Origin: ZC4RG35 sp041747855
GTDB taxonomy: Bacteria > Actinomycetota > Acidimicrobiia > Spongiisociales > ZC4RG35
DNA length: 64,000 nt
NCBI GenBank assembly: GCA_041747855.1
Contig: JBGTEJ010000060.1
Location: 1-64,000, forward strand
Reading direction: 5' to 3'
Part shown: positions 1 to 10,200 of the stretch, one piece after another
Layout of the letters: every line of letters begins with the position of its first letter
How positions within the stretch are numbered: position 1 is the stretch's first letter
Made by a program: the position numbers and the translations under genes
The notes under the pieces: generated by a model
Databases searched by the model: none
Told to the model about the DNA's origin: nothing
What the model saw: only the letters and a program-made list of their open reading frames with translations

Positions 1-1584
1 GGCAGTGTCTCCGCTCGAGGTGCGATCACCCAGGCCTCCACCTTCGACGGGGGAACCGGCCTGCTCATCATCAACGGGACCAGCGACCAGACCTTCACCG
101 GCAACGCCACCACCACCGCCGGCACCCTCCCCAACCTCGAAATCGCCAAACCATCAGGCACCCTCACCCTGACCGGCACCATCCGCACCAACCGCAACTG
201 GACCCACACCAGCGGCACCCTCGACCCCACCACCTCCACCGTCGTATACGCCGGCACGCAGCTGGTCTCGGTATCCGGGATGACGTTCTCCAGCGTGATA
301 GTCGATGGCGGCGCCCTGACGAGCGGGGTGACCCTAGTGCAGGGCCCACTCGTCGTCACCGGCACCCTCAACCTTGCCAGCGGGACGATCACGACCGGCG
401 GGAGCAAGGTGGCTGTCGCCTCAACGGGCAACGTCGTGCGGTCGAGCGGCCACGTCGTCGGCAACCTGGAAAAGCACGTCCCGGCCGGGTCGGCCGTGAG
501 CCTCGACTTCGAGATCGGAGACACCACGGTCTATGCGCCGCTCTTCGTCACGTTCGGAGACGTCATCACGAGCGGTGATCTCCTTGCAAGCACAGCCTCC
601 GGCGATCACCTTGACGTCGCCAACTCTGGTGTGTCGGCGACGAACAGCGTGAACCGTTGGTGGGCGATGACGAGCTCGGCGATCGAATTCGACTATTACG
701 ATGTGGCCTTCGCGTTCGTCTCCGCCGATGTCGACCCACTGGCCAATACCAGCGAGTTCATCGTCGCCAAGCGTGTTGGCGAAGTTTGGACTCAGCCGAC
801 AGTATTGGCGCGCACGGAGACAGGCATCGAGGTGGGCGGCCAGACCTCTCTGGGCGATTTTGTCGTGGGTGAGCCCGCTGCGGATGTGGGGGTGCTGCTC
901 GTCGGCTCGCCCGAACCGGTCCTGGTCGCTGACACGCTCACCTACACGGCGACGGTGCAGAACGCGGGTCCCTCACCGGCGTCGAACGTGGTCCTCACCA
1001 ACCATCTTCCCGCAGGAGTCACCTACCAGTCGGTCGATAGCACTCAAGGCATCTGTAGCCATTCGAACGGCATTGTGACCTGTGCCCTGGGCGATCTCGC
1101 GGCCAACGCCACTGCGACCGTAACCATCCATGTCACCGCCACAACGCCCGGCACGGTCACCAATACCTTCACCATCACCGCCCACGAAGACGACCCCCAG
1201 ACAGCCGACAACACCGCCTCATGGACCAGCACCATCAAAGGCGAGAACACCGTTGCCGGAAGAGGTACACCGGGAACACCGCAGCCTGGAGACACCCCAC
1301 AGAGCCCCAACAACTCCACAATAGGGGCCAGTACCGTCGACCTCGAGCCCCCTGTCCCCGGAACGGGTACATCGCCGGTGGCGTCGTCCGGAGAAGACGC
1401 CACATCGAGCGCACCCGAAGGGTCGGGCGACCGGCGGTCTGGGTTGAATGGCCGGCAGCGCGAGCACATCGCTCCGGCCGACCGGCCTGGTTCAGTTCCG
1501 GTCAGCGCCATCCTTCTCGCAGGAGTCCTCGCCGTCTCTCTGCTCTTCCTGGGACGCTGGGTCCGTGTTGCTCGGAAGAGCTGA
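1..1584 (+). CDS. Surface/adhesin-like protein with DUF11 repeat and C-terminal membrane anchor (5'-truncated by window edge)
   Basis: The frame is open from base 1 with no start needed, so the gene begins outside the window; 527 residues are visible. Residues about 1-90 form a Thr/Gly/Asn-rich beta-repeat module of the kind found in tandem in large actinobacterial surface proteins. A DUF11 domain follows at about 300-410 (DVGVLLVGSPEPVL onward, ending near PQTADNTASW). Next comes a Pro/Ser/Thr/Gly-rich linker and one hydrophobic segment (VSAILLAGVLAVSLLFLG) with a short basic tail, so the C-terminus is membrane anchored. The first ~245 bases use almost only C-ending codons, while the rest is more mixed. 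No catalytic motif is visible; a structural or adhesive role is inferred. Confidence 0.75.
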   Translation, partial: GSVSARGAITQASTFDGGTGLLIINGTSDQTFTGNATTTAGTLPNLEIAKPSGTLTLTGTIRTNRNWTHTSGTLDPTTSTVVYAGTQLVSVSGMTFSSVIVDGGALTSGVTLVQGPLVVTGTLNLASGTITTGGSKVAVASTGNVVRSSGHVVGNLEKHVPAGSAVSLDFEIGDTTVYAPLFVTFGDVITSGDLLASTASGDHLDVANSGVSATNSVNRWWAMTSSAIEFDYYDVAFAFVSADVDPLANTSEFIVAKRVGEVWTQPTVLARTETGIEVGGQTSLGDFVVGEPAADVGVLLVGSPEPVLVADTLTYTATVQNAGPSPASNVVLTNHLPAGVTYQSVDSTQGICSHSNGIVTCALGDLAANATATVTIHVTATTPGTVTNTFTITAHEDDPQTADNTASWTSTIKGENTVAGRGTPGTPQPGDTPQSPNNSTIGASTVDLEPPVPGTGTSPVASSGEDATSSAPEGSGDRRSGLNGRQREHIAPADRPGSVPVSAILLAGVLAVSLLFLGRWVRVARKS

Positions 1585-1616
1585 GCCGCCGGCACCGTCA
1601 TCGAGGATCTCGCTAC

Positions 1617-1670
1617 ATGGCCATCGACGCCAAGGACATCAAGCGGGTGGCCGAGTCCGCCGAGACTTGA
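1617..1670 (+). other. Intergenic 17-codon frame between surface protein and tRNA-Leu
   Basis: This ATG-initiated frame reads MAIDAKDIKRVAESAET and then stops. Its start loosely resembles the N-terminus of GatC-type proteins, but there is no Shine-Dalgarno sequence and no continuation. Most likely it is chance or a relic; it is recorded because it is the only coding-like stretch in the gap 1585-1676. Confidence 0.12.
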
Positions 1671-1676
1671 GGGGCG

Positions 1677-1761
1677 TGCCCGGGGTGGGTTTCGAACCCA
1701 CACGAACCTTGCGGTTCAAGGGGGTTTAAGCCCCTTGCGTCTACCGTTCCGCCACCCGGGC
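1677..1761 (-). tRNA. tRNA-Leu (anticodon UAA)
   Basis: Read on the minus strand, a 7-bp acceptor stem GCCCGGG/CCCGGGC encloses a D arm, an anticodon stem AGGGG/CCCCT with loop CTTAAAC (anticodon TAA), a long variable arm (AACC GCAA GGTT) typical of class II tRNAs, and a T arm GTGGG TTCGAAA CCCAC. The discriminator is A and CCA is not encoded. It starts 6 bp after the ppx stop codon on the same strand and may be transcribed from the same direction. Confidence 0.95.
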
Positions 1762-1767
1762 TGCGTA

Positions 1768-2661
1768 TCAGCGTAGGGCCAAGAGTCCGGCTACGACTCC
1801 GTCGAGTGTGTCGTGGATCGAGACGACGGCCTCCTCAGCACCGACCGCATCCATCACCCCTTCGGCGATCAGAACACCGCCGAGAATGACCGGCGCCCGC
1901 TTCGGGTTCAACGAGTGCAGGGCGGCGGTCTCCTCGAGGGTCAATCCGGCGAGTATCTCGACCACTTCTGTCACCTCGGCGCGGGTGACGGTGTACCCGT
2001 ATGTTTCCGTTGCTGAGGGCAGACTTCCAGCCAGGCCGGGCAGCTCGGTCCAGGTGCCGGCAACACCCACCAGCGAGCCCACCTCTCCCATGTTCACCAC
2101 GGCGAACAACTCCCTGATGACGTGACGGGCGGCATCGATCTGGGCCGGTGACGCCGGTCGGTCGGGGAGAGCGCGTTCGGTGATCCTCACCGAGCCGATG
2201 TCGACCGACACCCCGCCGGTCGCTGTAACGAACTCGGTGCTCCCCCCGCCGATATCCGATACCACCACCGGCCCCGGCCCATCGAACGAGCCGATGACAC
2301 CGGTATAGGCCAGTCGAGCCTCCTCCTCTCCGCTGATCAATGTCGGTCGCACCCCCAATGCACTTTCGGCAAGATCGAAGAACTCGTCCCGATTCGAAGC
2401 ATCACGTGAGGCGGAAGTGGCGATGGCCCTCCTCATCGTGACCTGGTGCAGGTCCATCAGCCTGCCGTATTCTTCGAGAACGGGAAGGGTCATCGCAATT
2501 GCCTGTTCGGAGAGCTTCCCTGTGTGGTCGACCCCACGACCCAGACCGGTGACTCGCTCCCAACGCCCGATCTCGGAGTCAGCGCCAGCGATCAGCATCC
2601 GCATCGAGTTGGTCCCGATGTCGACGGCGGCCACCGTTCGACTCAAGGGAGGCTGACCCAT
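1768..2661 (-). CDS. ppx: Exopolyphosphatase / guanosine pentaphosphate phosphohydrolase (Ppx/GppA family)
   Basis: The 297-residue protein has the ASKHA-fold signature of Ppx/GppA: phosphate-1 loop VDIGTNSMRMLIA near residue 15, the conserved SGEEEARLAY segment and the phosphate-2 loop DIGGGSTEF in the middle. The family removes terminal phosphates from polyphosphate or converts pppGpp to ppGpp in the cytoplasm. It has the short two-domain form common in actinobacteria, without the C-terminal HD domain of E. coli Ppx. The start MGQPPLSRTV is preceded by GGGGAGG and overlaps the DUF501 gene by 19 bp, which implies translational coupling. The order eno-ftsB-DUF501-ppx is a classic actinobacterial arrangement. 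Confidence 0.9.
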   Translation of the reverse strand: MGQPPLSRTVAAVDIGTNSMRMLIAGADSEIGRWERVTGLGRGVDHTGKLSEQAIAMTLPVLEEYGRLMDLHQVTMRRAIATSASRDASNRDEFFDLAESALGVRPTLISGEEEARLAYTGVIGSFDGPGPVVVSDIGGGSTEFVTATGGVSVDIGSVRITERALPDRPASPAQIDAARHVIRELFAVVNMGEVGSLVGVAGTWTELPGLAGSLPSATETYGYTVTRAEVTEVVEILAGLTLEETAALHSLNPKRAPVILGGVLIAEGVMDAVGAEEAVVSIHDTLDGVVAGLLALR

Positions 2662-3164
2662 GCCGGGTTGGCCTCCCCGTTGACCACACAAGGCACCGGA
2701 CAATCGAGCGGTTCGATCCAACCTGTCACCAGTTCGCCGACCGGATTGTCGCCACCACCGCGGGTATGGGCGTAGTGGGCGTGGAGACACTTGACCCCAC
2801 CACCGGACCCCCCCACTCCCCCAGAAGGCACCGGGCCCTGGACATCGTCGGGAAGGCGAGTATCCCGGGTCGTCCGGTATGCCTCGTGGGCCATAGACAG
2901 CTGCTCGGCGAAGACGGGATCAGCGTTGGCCCTGGCGTCCATTCGTCTGACACCACCCGAACTCTCCAACCGGCCGATACGGGTGCGCGCCAGCGGACAG
3001 GACAGCCAGTACAAGGTCGGGAATGGCGTGCCGTCATCGAGCACAGGTGGCACTTCGACCACGACGGGAAGGTCGAGATGACATCTCGAGACAACCGTCA
3101 CGTCTGTCCGCAGCGATCTGCCGATCTGGACCTCTACGACCCGTCGATCATTCTCCCGGCTCAT
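2643..3164 (-). CDS. DUF501 family protein
   Basis: This 173-residue protein matches the actinobacterial DUF501 family: an N-terminal VVEVQIGR segment, the core VVVEVPPVLDDGTPFPTLYWLSCP cut short here to LYWLSCP, a central REL-like LESSGGVRRM region, and a conserved HAHYAH motif near residue 130. The biochemical role is unknown; conserved Cys and His residues suggest a metal or redox site, which is inference. It sits between ftsB and ppx and overlaps both. ATG at 3164 (MSRENDRR) is preferred over ATG at 3179 because it aligns with the family N-terminus and has an AAGG about 9 nt upstream. Confidence 0.85.
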   Translation of the reverse strand: MSRENDRRVVEVQIGRSLRTDVTVVSRCHLDLPVVVEVPPVLDDGTPFPTLYWLSCPLARTRIGRLESSGGVRRMDARANADPVFAEQLSMAHEAYRTTRDTRLPDDVQGPVPSGGVGGSGGGVKCLHAHYAHTRGGGDNPVGELVTGWIEPLDCPVPCVVNGEANPAWVSLP

Positions 3165-3561
3165 CAGGTGAACCTTCATCGGCCCCGGTGACGAAGTCCC
3201 AGATCTTGTCGACCCAGGTCCTCATGTCCTCGGGACCCGCTTCGACCGGCGCCTCCGGCCCGGCATCATCCGAAGGCGGCGGGTCGACCACCACGAACGC
3301 GGTCTCACCCGGGCGGACATATCCCAACTTCTCTCTGGCCAGTCGTTCGATCTCGGCCTCGGTACCCAGAGCGACGACGTCGGCCTCGAGACGGGAATTC
3401 TCGGACTCCAACCTGGCCAGCTCCTGTCGGGCGTCCGCGACATTCTGATTGGCGTCAAGGATCTGCCGATAGGGAACGACCTGGGTGAGGAAGGCGGCGC
3501 CGATAAGCAGGAACAGTGCCGCCACCAGCAGTCCCCCCGGACGTATGAAGTACCGTTTCAC
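3148..3561 (-). CDS. ftsB: Septum formation initiator FtsB/DivIC-like protein
   Basis: A short bitopic membrane protein of 137 residues. It has a basic N-terminus, one transmembrane helix (LLVAALFLLIGAAFLTQVV), then a coiled coil (about residues 35-75, rich in Leu/Ala/Glu heptads) and the family motif REKLGYVRPGETAFVV, followed by an acidic Pro-rich tail. FtsB/DivIC bridges early and late divisome proteins (FtsL, FtsQ) at the septum. The GTG start at 3561 forms a 4-bp GTGA overlap with the eno stop codon and has GGAG 6-7 nt upstream, so it is preferred over the TTG at 3585. Confidence 0.87.
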   Translation of the reverse strand: MKRYFIRPGGLLVAALFLLIGAAFLTQVVPYRQILDANQNVADARQELARLESENSRLEADVVALGTEAEIERLAREKLGYVRPGETAFVVVDPPPSDDAGPEAPVEAGPEDMRTWVDKIWDFVTGADEGSPDEPGE

Positions 3562-4841
3562 CGCACTCTCCGGAATGGGTCCCAACCCGCAAACCGGGCC
3601 TCGGGACCCAAACGCTCTTCGATACGTAACAACTGGTTGTATTTGGCGGTGCGTTCTCCCCGGGCGGGAGCACCGGTCTTCATCTGGCCGGCGTTGGTGC
3701 CGACTGCGAAGTGCGCGATAAACACATCCTCGGTCTCACCGCTTCTATGGCTGACCATGCGACCGTATCCGGCCCGCTTGGCGGTTTCCATCGTGTGCAA
3801 CGTCTCAGAGACCGTGCCGATCTGGTTGATCTTCACCAGGATGGCGTTGGCCACACCTGTGCTGATCCCCTTTCGGAGAAGCTCATCATTGGTGACGAAT
3901 ATGTCATCCCCGACCAATTGGACCCTCTCGCCAACCCTCTCCGTCAGCTGTGTCCATCCGTCCCAGTCGTCCTCCGACATCCCGTCCTCGATCGAGACCA
4001 GCGGGTAGCGATCGACTAGACCCGACAGATAGTCAACCATCTCCGGCGCCGTCAGCTCCTTGCCTTCCAACTGGTACCGGCCCTCGCGGTAGATCTCGGT
4101 TGCCGCCACATCCATGGCGAGAGCGATCTCCTCACCGAGTTTGTACCCGGCTTGATCGATCGCCTTCACCATGAGTTCCAGCGCCGCCTCATTGGTTGCC
4201 AGGTCGGGAGCAAACCCGCCTTCGTCTCCGACGTTGGTCGACAGTCCAAGACCGGCGAGGACCTTCTTCAAGGCGTGATAGGTCTCCACACCTGCCCGGA
4301 GCGCCTCACTGTATGTGGGGAACCCGGCCGGGACCAGCATGAACTCCTGGATATCGACGGAATTGGCGGCATGGACCCCTCCATTGAGGACATTGAGGCA
4401 GGGCACCGGTAGGACGCGGGCGGAGGGCCCGCCGAGATAGCGATAGAGGGGTAGCCCGACACTGCTCGCCGCAGCCCTCGCCGTGGCGAGTGAGACCGCC
4501 AGAATCGCGTTTGCCCCCACCTTGGACTTGTCGATGGTCCCGTCGAGGTCGTTGAGGAGTAGGTCGATCTCCTCCTGGCGGGTCACATCACGCCCGATCA
4601 GGAGAGGTGCCATGTCGCGGTTGATGTGACCGACCGCCTTGGAGACACCCTTGCCCATCCATCTGTCCCCTCCGTCACGAAGCTCGACCGCTTCATGGGT
4701 GCCTGTGGAGGCGCCGGAAGGCACGATCGCACGGCCGAACCCTGATGAGGTCTCGACTTCGGCCTCGACCGTCGGGTTCCCGCGGGAGTCGAGGACCTGA
4801 CGTGCGTGGACCCGTTCGATGGTGGTGCTTGGCATGGACAT
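3558..4841 (-). CDS. eno: Enolase (phosphopyruvate hydratase)
   Basis: At 427 residues it has full family length. It converts 2-phosphoglycerate to phosphoenolpyruvate in glycolysis. Visible signatures are ARQVLDSRGNPTVEAEV at the N-terminus, PSGASTGTHEAVELRDG, the metal ligands in AMDVAATE and SIEDGMSEDDWDGW, the LVGDDIFVTN strand, the catalytic Lys in NAILVKINQIGTVSET, and VSHRSGETED. It begins MSMPST (ATG 4841; an in-frame ATG at 4835 is also possible). It lies 50 bp after mazG and is coupled to ftsB. Confidence 0.97.
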   Translation of the reverse strand: MSMPSTTIERVHARQVLDSRGNPTVEAEVETSSGFGRAIVPSGASTGTHEAVELRDGGDRWMGKGVSKAVGHINRDMAPLLIGRDVTRQEEIDLLLNDLDGTIDKSKVGANAILAVSLATARAAASSVGLPLYRYLGGPSARVLPVPCLNVLNGGVHAANSVDIQEFMLVPAGFPTYSEALRAGVETYHALKKVLAGLGLSTNVGDEGGFAPDLATNEAALELMVKAIDQAGYKLGEEIALAMDVAATEIYREGRYQLEGKELTAPEMVDYLSGLVDRYPLVSIEDGMSEDDWDGWTQLTERVGERVQLVGDDIFVTNDELLRKGISTGVANAILVKINQIGTVSETLHTMETAKRAGYGRMVSHRSGETEDVFIAHFAVGTNAGQMKTGAPARGERTAKYNQLLRIEERLGPEARFAGWDPFRRVR

Positions 4842-4891
4842 ATCAGAGGGCTGGCTCCGTCAAACTAACAGGCCGGGGGCGGGGTCCCGGG

Positions 4892-6307
4892 TCACTCTAG
4901 GACGCCCTTGGAACGGTCCCAGCGCTGGTTCAACTCGTCGAGACTCAACCCTGACAGGGGCCCCTCGGCTTCCATCGCCCGGAACCGGTCGACAAACCGT
5001 TGCGTAGCGCGACCAAGAACAAGTTCGGCGTCGAGGTCGAGATGCCTGGAGAGGTTGACCACCGAGAACAGGAGGTCGCCCAGTTCCGCCCCGACATCAC
5101 CCTCACCCGCAAGGGCCTGTTTCAGCTCATCGACCTCTTCCTCCACCTTCTCGAGCACCTGCGAGGCGACCGCCCAATCAAACCCCACCTTGGCCGCCCG
5201 GTTCTGGATCTTGGACGCTCTCTGCAGGGCCGGCATACCGCTGGGCACGCCATCGAGAGCAGACTCTTTCGGTTCCCCGCCGCGTTCGTCGGCCTTGATC
5301 CGGTCCCACTGCGTCTTGACCTCTCGGGCCGTGCCGATCTCGACCTCACCGAAGACGTGGGGGTGTCTTCTCACCAGCTTCTGACGAAGGGCCTCTCCGA
5401 CATCGTTGATGTCGAATGCACCGACCTCCCGGGCGATGACCGCATGGAACAGGACCGACAGGAGGACATCGCCCAACTCGTCCTCCACAGCGGCGTAGGC
5501 AATCCAATCCGGTTCGTCACCGCTGAGCCTGGCCACTGCGTCGATGAACTCGTACACCTCTTCGACCAGGTACTTGACCAGACTCTCATGAGTCTGCTCC
5601 CGGTCCCAGGGGCACTCAGCGCGGAGACGGTCCATGGCGCGGATGGCACCGACCAGCCCTCCCGGCTCGGTGTCGATGAACAGCGACGTCCTGTTCCCGG
5701 CGCGAGACGTGTCGAGTGACCCGGGGCCCACCTGTTCCACGACCGAGTCTGTGCCGCCGGCATCCACGAGCAGGGTCACTGTGGCATCGTCCGGGAGCAC
5801 CCGTCCGAGCATGGCACCGATGTCGGCGATCACCTCTGGCCGGTCGAGATGCCCGATGATTGTCGGTTTGTCGATGATCAGCGGATCGGGAAGCTGGTGA
5901 CCGTTGAGCACCTGCAATCCCCTGTCAAGAGGGTCGTAGCCCACCGTCATCAGGATGGCATCCACGAACGACTCACCAGGGATGATCTCCACCTCGACAC
6001 CAGACGCCAACAGTTGACGGACCACGAACTCGCCGGTCATCGGGCTTCCGGGCACGGCGTACACCACCAGGCCATCCTCTGCAGCTTCGATGATGCGGTT
6101 GACGATCGCCCCGTACACCGACCCATAATCGTCCTGGCTGTATAGGTCGTCACAGGTCACAACACTGCGTCGGGATGCCAGTTCGGCGGCCGCAGGATGA
6201 TGAAGAGTCCGGACGATCAGGGTCCGTTCGGGGTCGAGAAGCAATTCGCCGATCGGACCCGGGACCCGGCTCAGATGACCGGGTCCGAGACCGATGACGG
6301 TGATCAT
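4892..6307 (-). CDS. mazG: Nucleoside triphosphate pyrophosphohydrolase MazG with N-terminal tetrapyrrole-methylase-like domain
   Basis: The 471-residue protein has the YabN-like layout. Residues 1-215 form an SAM-dependent tetrapyrrole methylase-type domain (ITVIGLGPG, AVPGSPMTGE). Two MazG halves follow, each with the EXXE...EXXD magnesium motif: LVEEVYEF with EDELGDVLL, and KVEEEVDEL with AELGDLLFS. MazG hydrolyses noncanonical or damaged NTPs to NMP and pyrophosphate; the function of the methylase domain is unproven in this family. The gene follows the PPIase lipoprotein gene by 12 bp and precedes eno. Confidence 0.92.
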   Translation of the reverse strand: MITVIGLGPGHLSRVPGPIGELLLDPERTLIVRTLHHPAAAELASRRSVVTCDDLYSQDDYGSVYGAIVNRIIEAAEDGLVVYAVPGSPMTGEFVVRQLLASGVEVEIIPGESFVDAILMTVGYDPLDRGLQVLNGHQLPDPLIIDKPTIIGHLDRPEVIADIGAMLGRVLPDDATVTLLVDAGGTDSVVEQVGPGSLDTSRAGNRTSLFIDTEPGGLVGAIRAMDRLRAECPWDREQTHESLVKYLVEEVYEFIDAVARLSGDEPDWIAYAAVEDELGDVLLSVLFHAVIAREVGAFDINDVGEALRQKLVRRHPHVFGEVEIGTAREVKTQWDRIKADERGGEPKESALDGVPSGMPALQRASKIQNRAAKVGFDWAVASQVLEKVEEEVDELKQALAGEGDVGAELGDLLFSVVNLSRHLDLDAELVLGRATQRFVDRFRAMEAEGPLSGLSLDELNQRWDRSKGVLE

Positions 6308-6319
6308 CCCGCTGATGGG

Positions 6320-7225
6320 TTACGCCGGTGGGACAACACCGGGGGAAGGTGTAGTGGCCCAGGTCCCGAAACGTGGGGAGACCTCGACGTCGGCGGCCAC
6401 CATCTGACCGATCCTCCACTGCTGGAATCGGGCGAAGCCGCCCTGTTCGATCAGGTTCTTTACGACCTCTTCGTCGGTTGGAACCGTACGTTCCCTGACC
6501 AGGATTATGTGCCATCCGAACTGCGTCTCCACCAACTCCCCGAGGACTTCGCCCACCGGTGCGGTCAGCGTCGCATCACGGAACGGGGCCACGTAGTTGG
6601 CGGGCGGAGCGCATCCCAGATCGCCGCCCCGAGCAGCCGTGTCGTCGGTACCGTGCTCCTCGGCCATATCCTCGAAATCCGCCCCATCGATGATGGCATC
6701 CAGGACCTCCTGGGCCTCGTCCTCGTTGTCGAGGGTGAAGAGGATGTGGGAGGCGCAGACTTCGATCACACTCGGCAGGGCCTCTTCGATTTCATCCTCG
6801 GTAGGAGCGGTGACCTCGGACTTGTAATGGTCGATGACCTTCTGATGCAACACACTCAAGTGGGCAACTTTGTTGAGAAATGTTTCCGTCCGGCCATAAC
6901 GCTGGAGCATCGCTTCGCGACTCTCGCCCTCGTTCTTGTTGGCGTCGATGATCACTACTTCTTCAGCGGCGATCTCCTCCTCGGTCGCCTGGATCTGGAA
7001 CTGCTCTGCAGCATCAGCCAGAACGATCTGGTACTCGATCAGGAAAGTCAGATCGTTGGCGAACGCCTGCTTGTCGATAGGCTCTGGCTCCGCCTGGTAG
7101 ACAAGAGCCTCGACATCGCCGACGGTTATCCTGTTCCCGTTCACATTCACCGCGGCTGTACCGGGGCCACCACAGGCCGCGATGGTCAGGGCGGACACGA
7201 CTGCCAGCGCTACGAGCTTCTTCAC
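6320..7225 (-). CDS. Secreted peptidyl-prolyl isomerase / foldase lipoprotein (SurA/PrsA-PpiC type)
   Basis: A 301-residue lipoprotein: the signal peptide MKKLVALAVVSALTIAAC ends in a lipobox with Cys18. A SurA-like N-terminal helical region follows (VNVNGNRITVGDVEALVY), then a parvulin/PpiC domain at about 165-260 with ASHILFTLDNEDEAQ, the DLGCAPPANYVAPF loop and GEVLGELVETQFGWHIILV. It would assist folding of exported proteins at the outer face of the membrane. A GTG start with AAGGA upstream is used. It occupies the slot between mfd and mazG where mycobacteria also carry a lipoprotein gene. Confidence 0.87.
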   Translation of the reverse strand: MKKLVALAVVSALTIAACGGPGTAAVNVNGNRITVGDVEALVYQAEPEPIDKQAFANDLTFLIEYQIVLADAAEQFQIQATEEEIAAEEVVIIDANKNEGESREAMLQRYGRTETFLNKVAHLSVLHQKVIDHYKSEVTAPTEDEIEEALPSVIEVCASHILFTLDNEDEAQEVLDAIIDGADFEDMAEEHGTDDTAARGGDLGCAPPANYVAPFRDATLTAPVGEVLGELVETQFGWHIILVRERTVPTDEEVVKNLIEQGGFARFQQWRIGQMVAADVEVSPRFGTWATTPSPGVVPPA

Positions 7226-7270
7226 AGGTGAGATCCTTTAGGAGAGTATGGAACCCGTGAATGGTAGGGG

Positions 7271-10200
7271 TCAACCATCGACTAGGTGAACCTCACTTTC
7301 TGCAGGCCACATCGCTCCGATGAACCCGACCAGTCCGGGGATCAGCGGTGTGGGGAGCGGGAGGAACAAGACGCCTTCGGTGGCCCTCAGCACCGATCGG
7401 GGTTGGAGTCGTTGGAGACGGACCTCCTGGGAAGGTTTCAGGTTGATCGGACCGATACGGACCTCGTTCCGAAGCTTCACGATCTCGTTGATTCCGACCC
7501 TGATCGCCACCACCCGGAGACGCGCCAATTCGAAAAGCGCGACTGCGGAATGGGGCAGTTGGCCGTAGCGGTCGACCCACTCGGCGGCCACTTCTTCGAC
7601 GCCTTCTACCGTGGTGGCCGCGGCCAGACGTCGATAGGCCTCGAGACGCAGCTCCTGGTCGGTCATGTAGCTTTCCGGGATGTGGGCGTCGACCGGCAGG
7701 TCGATGCGGACTTCAGGCGGACCGGTGTCTTCGATCGGCCGACCTTCGAGTTCGGCGACCGCGGCTGCCACCATCTCGGTGTAGAGATCGAAGCCGACAG
7801 CGGCGATATGACCACTCTGGATCTCGCCGAGGATCGATCCGGCGCCCCTGATCTCGAGGTCTTTGATGGCCAGCTGGAAACCCGAACCCAGATCGGTCGC
7901 CTCACCGATGGCCTCGAGACGTCTATGGGCGTCCTCGGTCAAGGACTGGTCGGTCGGGTGGAAGAGGTAGGCATAGGCCCTTTGGGTGGATCGCCCGACA
8001 CGACCCCTGAGTTGGTACAGCTGGGCGAGACCCAACAAGTCGGCCCTTTCGACGATGAGGGTGTTGACTTTTGGCAGGTCGAGACCCGACTCGATGATCG
8101 TGGTGGCGACGAGCACGTCGTACTCCCCGTTCCAGAAGTCGATCATGACTTGTTCCAGTTGGCCCTCCGACATCTGTCCGTGTGCCACCACGTAGCGGGC
8201 ATCGGGGACCAACTCCCGGAGTCGTGCCACGGCCCGGTCTATAGAACGAACCCGGTTGTGCACATAGAAGATCTGGCCCTCCCGGAGCATCTCGCGCCGG
8301 ATGGCGGCCGACACCGTCTGCTCGTCGTAGGGGCCTACATAGGTGAGGATCGGATGTCTGTCCTCTGGTGGTGTCCTGATGTGGGAGACATCGCGAATGC
8401 CGGTGAGCGCCATCTCCAGTGTGCGTGGGATCGGGGTTGCGGTGAGGGTCAGCACGTCCACACCGACTCGAATTCGTTTTATCGCGTCTTTGGCCCCAAC
8501 CCCGAACCTCTGCTCCTCGTCGATCACAAGGAGACCGAGATCCTTGAAAACCACATCCTCGGAGAGGAGCCGATGAGTGCCGATGACCAGATCTACCGAC
8601 CCGTCCGCCAGACCCGCTACCACCGCACGCTGCTGTTTAGGGGTCAGGAAGCGGGAGAGGACCTCTACCCGTATCGGATATGGAGAAAACCTGTCGGAGA
8701 AGGTCTGATGATGCTGTTGGGCGAGGAGAGTGGTGGGACAGAGGATCGCCACCTGACGCCCGTCCTGCACCGCCTTGAAAGCCGCCCGCAAGGCCACTTC
8801 GGTCTTGCCGTACCCGACGTCTCCGAAGATGAGACGGTCCATGGGGCGGGCCGATTGCATATCGGTCTTGATGTCACCGATCGCCTGAATCTGATCGAGT
8901 GTCTCCTCGTAGGGGAAGGCGGCTTCCACTTCACGCTGCCACGGTGTGTCGTCGGGGTAGGCATGACCGGATGCCAGGGCACGCTGACGGTGAAGCTCCA
9001 CGACCTGTGCGGCGACCGCGGCCACCTCTCGCCTAACCTTCGCCTTCTGCTCTGACCAGTCTTTCCCACCCATCCGGGAGACACGTGGCACTTCTCCGCC
9101 GGTGTACTTCTTGACCGCGGCGAGTTGATCGACCGGCACATAGAGACGATCCTGACCGGCGTAGGCGATGACCAAATAGTCGCGTTCGACACCGACGATG
9201 GCCCGTGAGACGAGCCCCTCGAACCTGCCAATGCCGTGGTGGTGGTGGACCACGTAGTCGCCCTCGTCGAGGTCCCGATACTGCTGGGCTGGTGCCGACC
9301 TTGTCCTCCCCGACCTCCGGTGGGCTCTACGTCGACCGGCGATCTCCTGCTCACCGAGCACCGCAACCCCGATTTCGGGAGCTATGAAACCGCGATGGAT
9401 CCCCGTGGGGACCACCCCCGAACGAGGATTCGTCAGAAGTTCGAGTCGCTCCAATGCGATCCCGTTCTCAACCAGGACCCGGGCCACTCTGTCGGCAGCG
9501 ACTTCACCATCCATTGCGATCACCGTGCTGATGCCCTTGGCGATGAGCTTGTTCAGACCCCGGGCCACCGACTCGGCGTCGCCGGGTGTGGCGTCGAGCG
9601 AAGTCACCTGGAGTACGGGTTCTTCAGGACCGCTGGGCACGGTCGGAATTCTCAGGTACCGGCGACCTTCGAGGGTGTCTTCCAGATCGAGGAACAGGGC
9701 CGGGTGATCACCGGCGGCGGGAGCATTCTCACCCCAGGTCGGGGCAAGAGCCGCGGCGAGTTCTTCTTCCTCTTTGATCAGGTCACGTGCCCGGTCGAAG
9801 GCGCGGGCGGGCTCGATGAGAATCAGATGACCAGTCGGAGGCACCTCGTCGATCAACGACCCGACCGGTGCCATCCAGGGGAGCCAGGACTCCAGGCCTG
9901 GAAAGGAGAGCCCCTGGCTTATGCGCTCCCAGGTTGCTGCTGCCCAGGACTCACTTCGGATGAGGAGCTGCGCCATCTCCCGCATCTCCGCGTCGGGTCG
10001 GACCTCCCGGGCCGGGTATACAGCGACAGTGTCGACCGCATCCTCAGAACGCTGGGTAGACACCGAGAAGAGACGAATGTCCTCGACCTGGTCACCCCAG
10101 AAGTCGAGCCGAAGCGGCTGATCTTCCTGGGCCGGGAACACATCGACGATTCCACCTCGAACCGCGAACTCCCCTTTGGCTTCGACCCGGTCGGTTCGGC

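Noticed and set aside
7286..9055. 589-codon open frame antisense to mfd
   Set aside because: It lies wholly opposite a clear mfd frame, has no family motif and reflects the lack of stop codons in GC-rich antisense frames.
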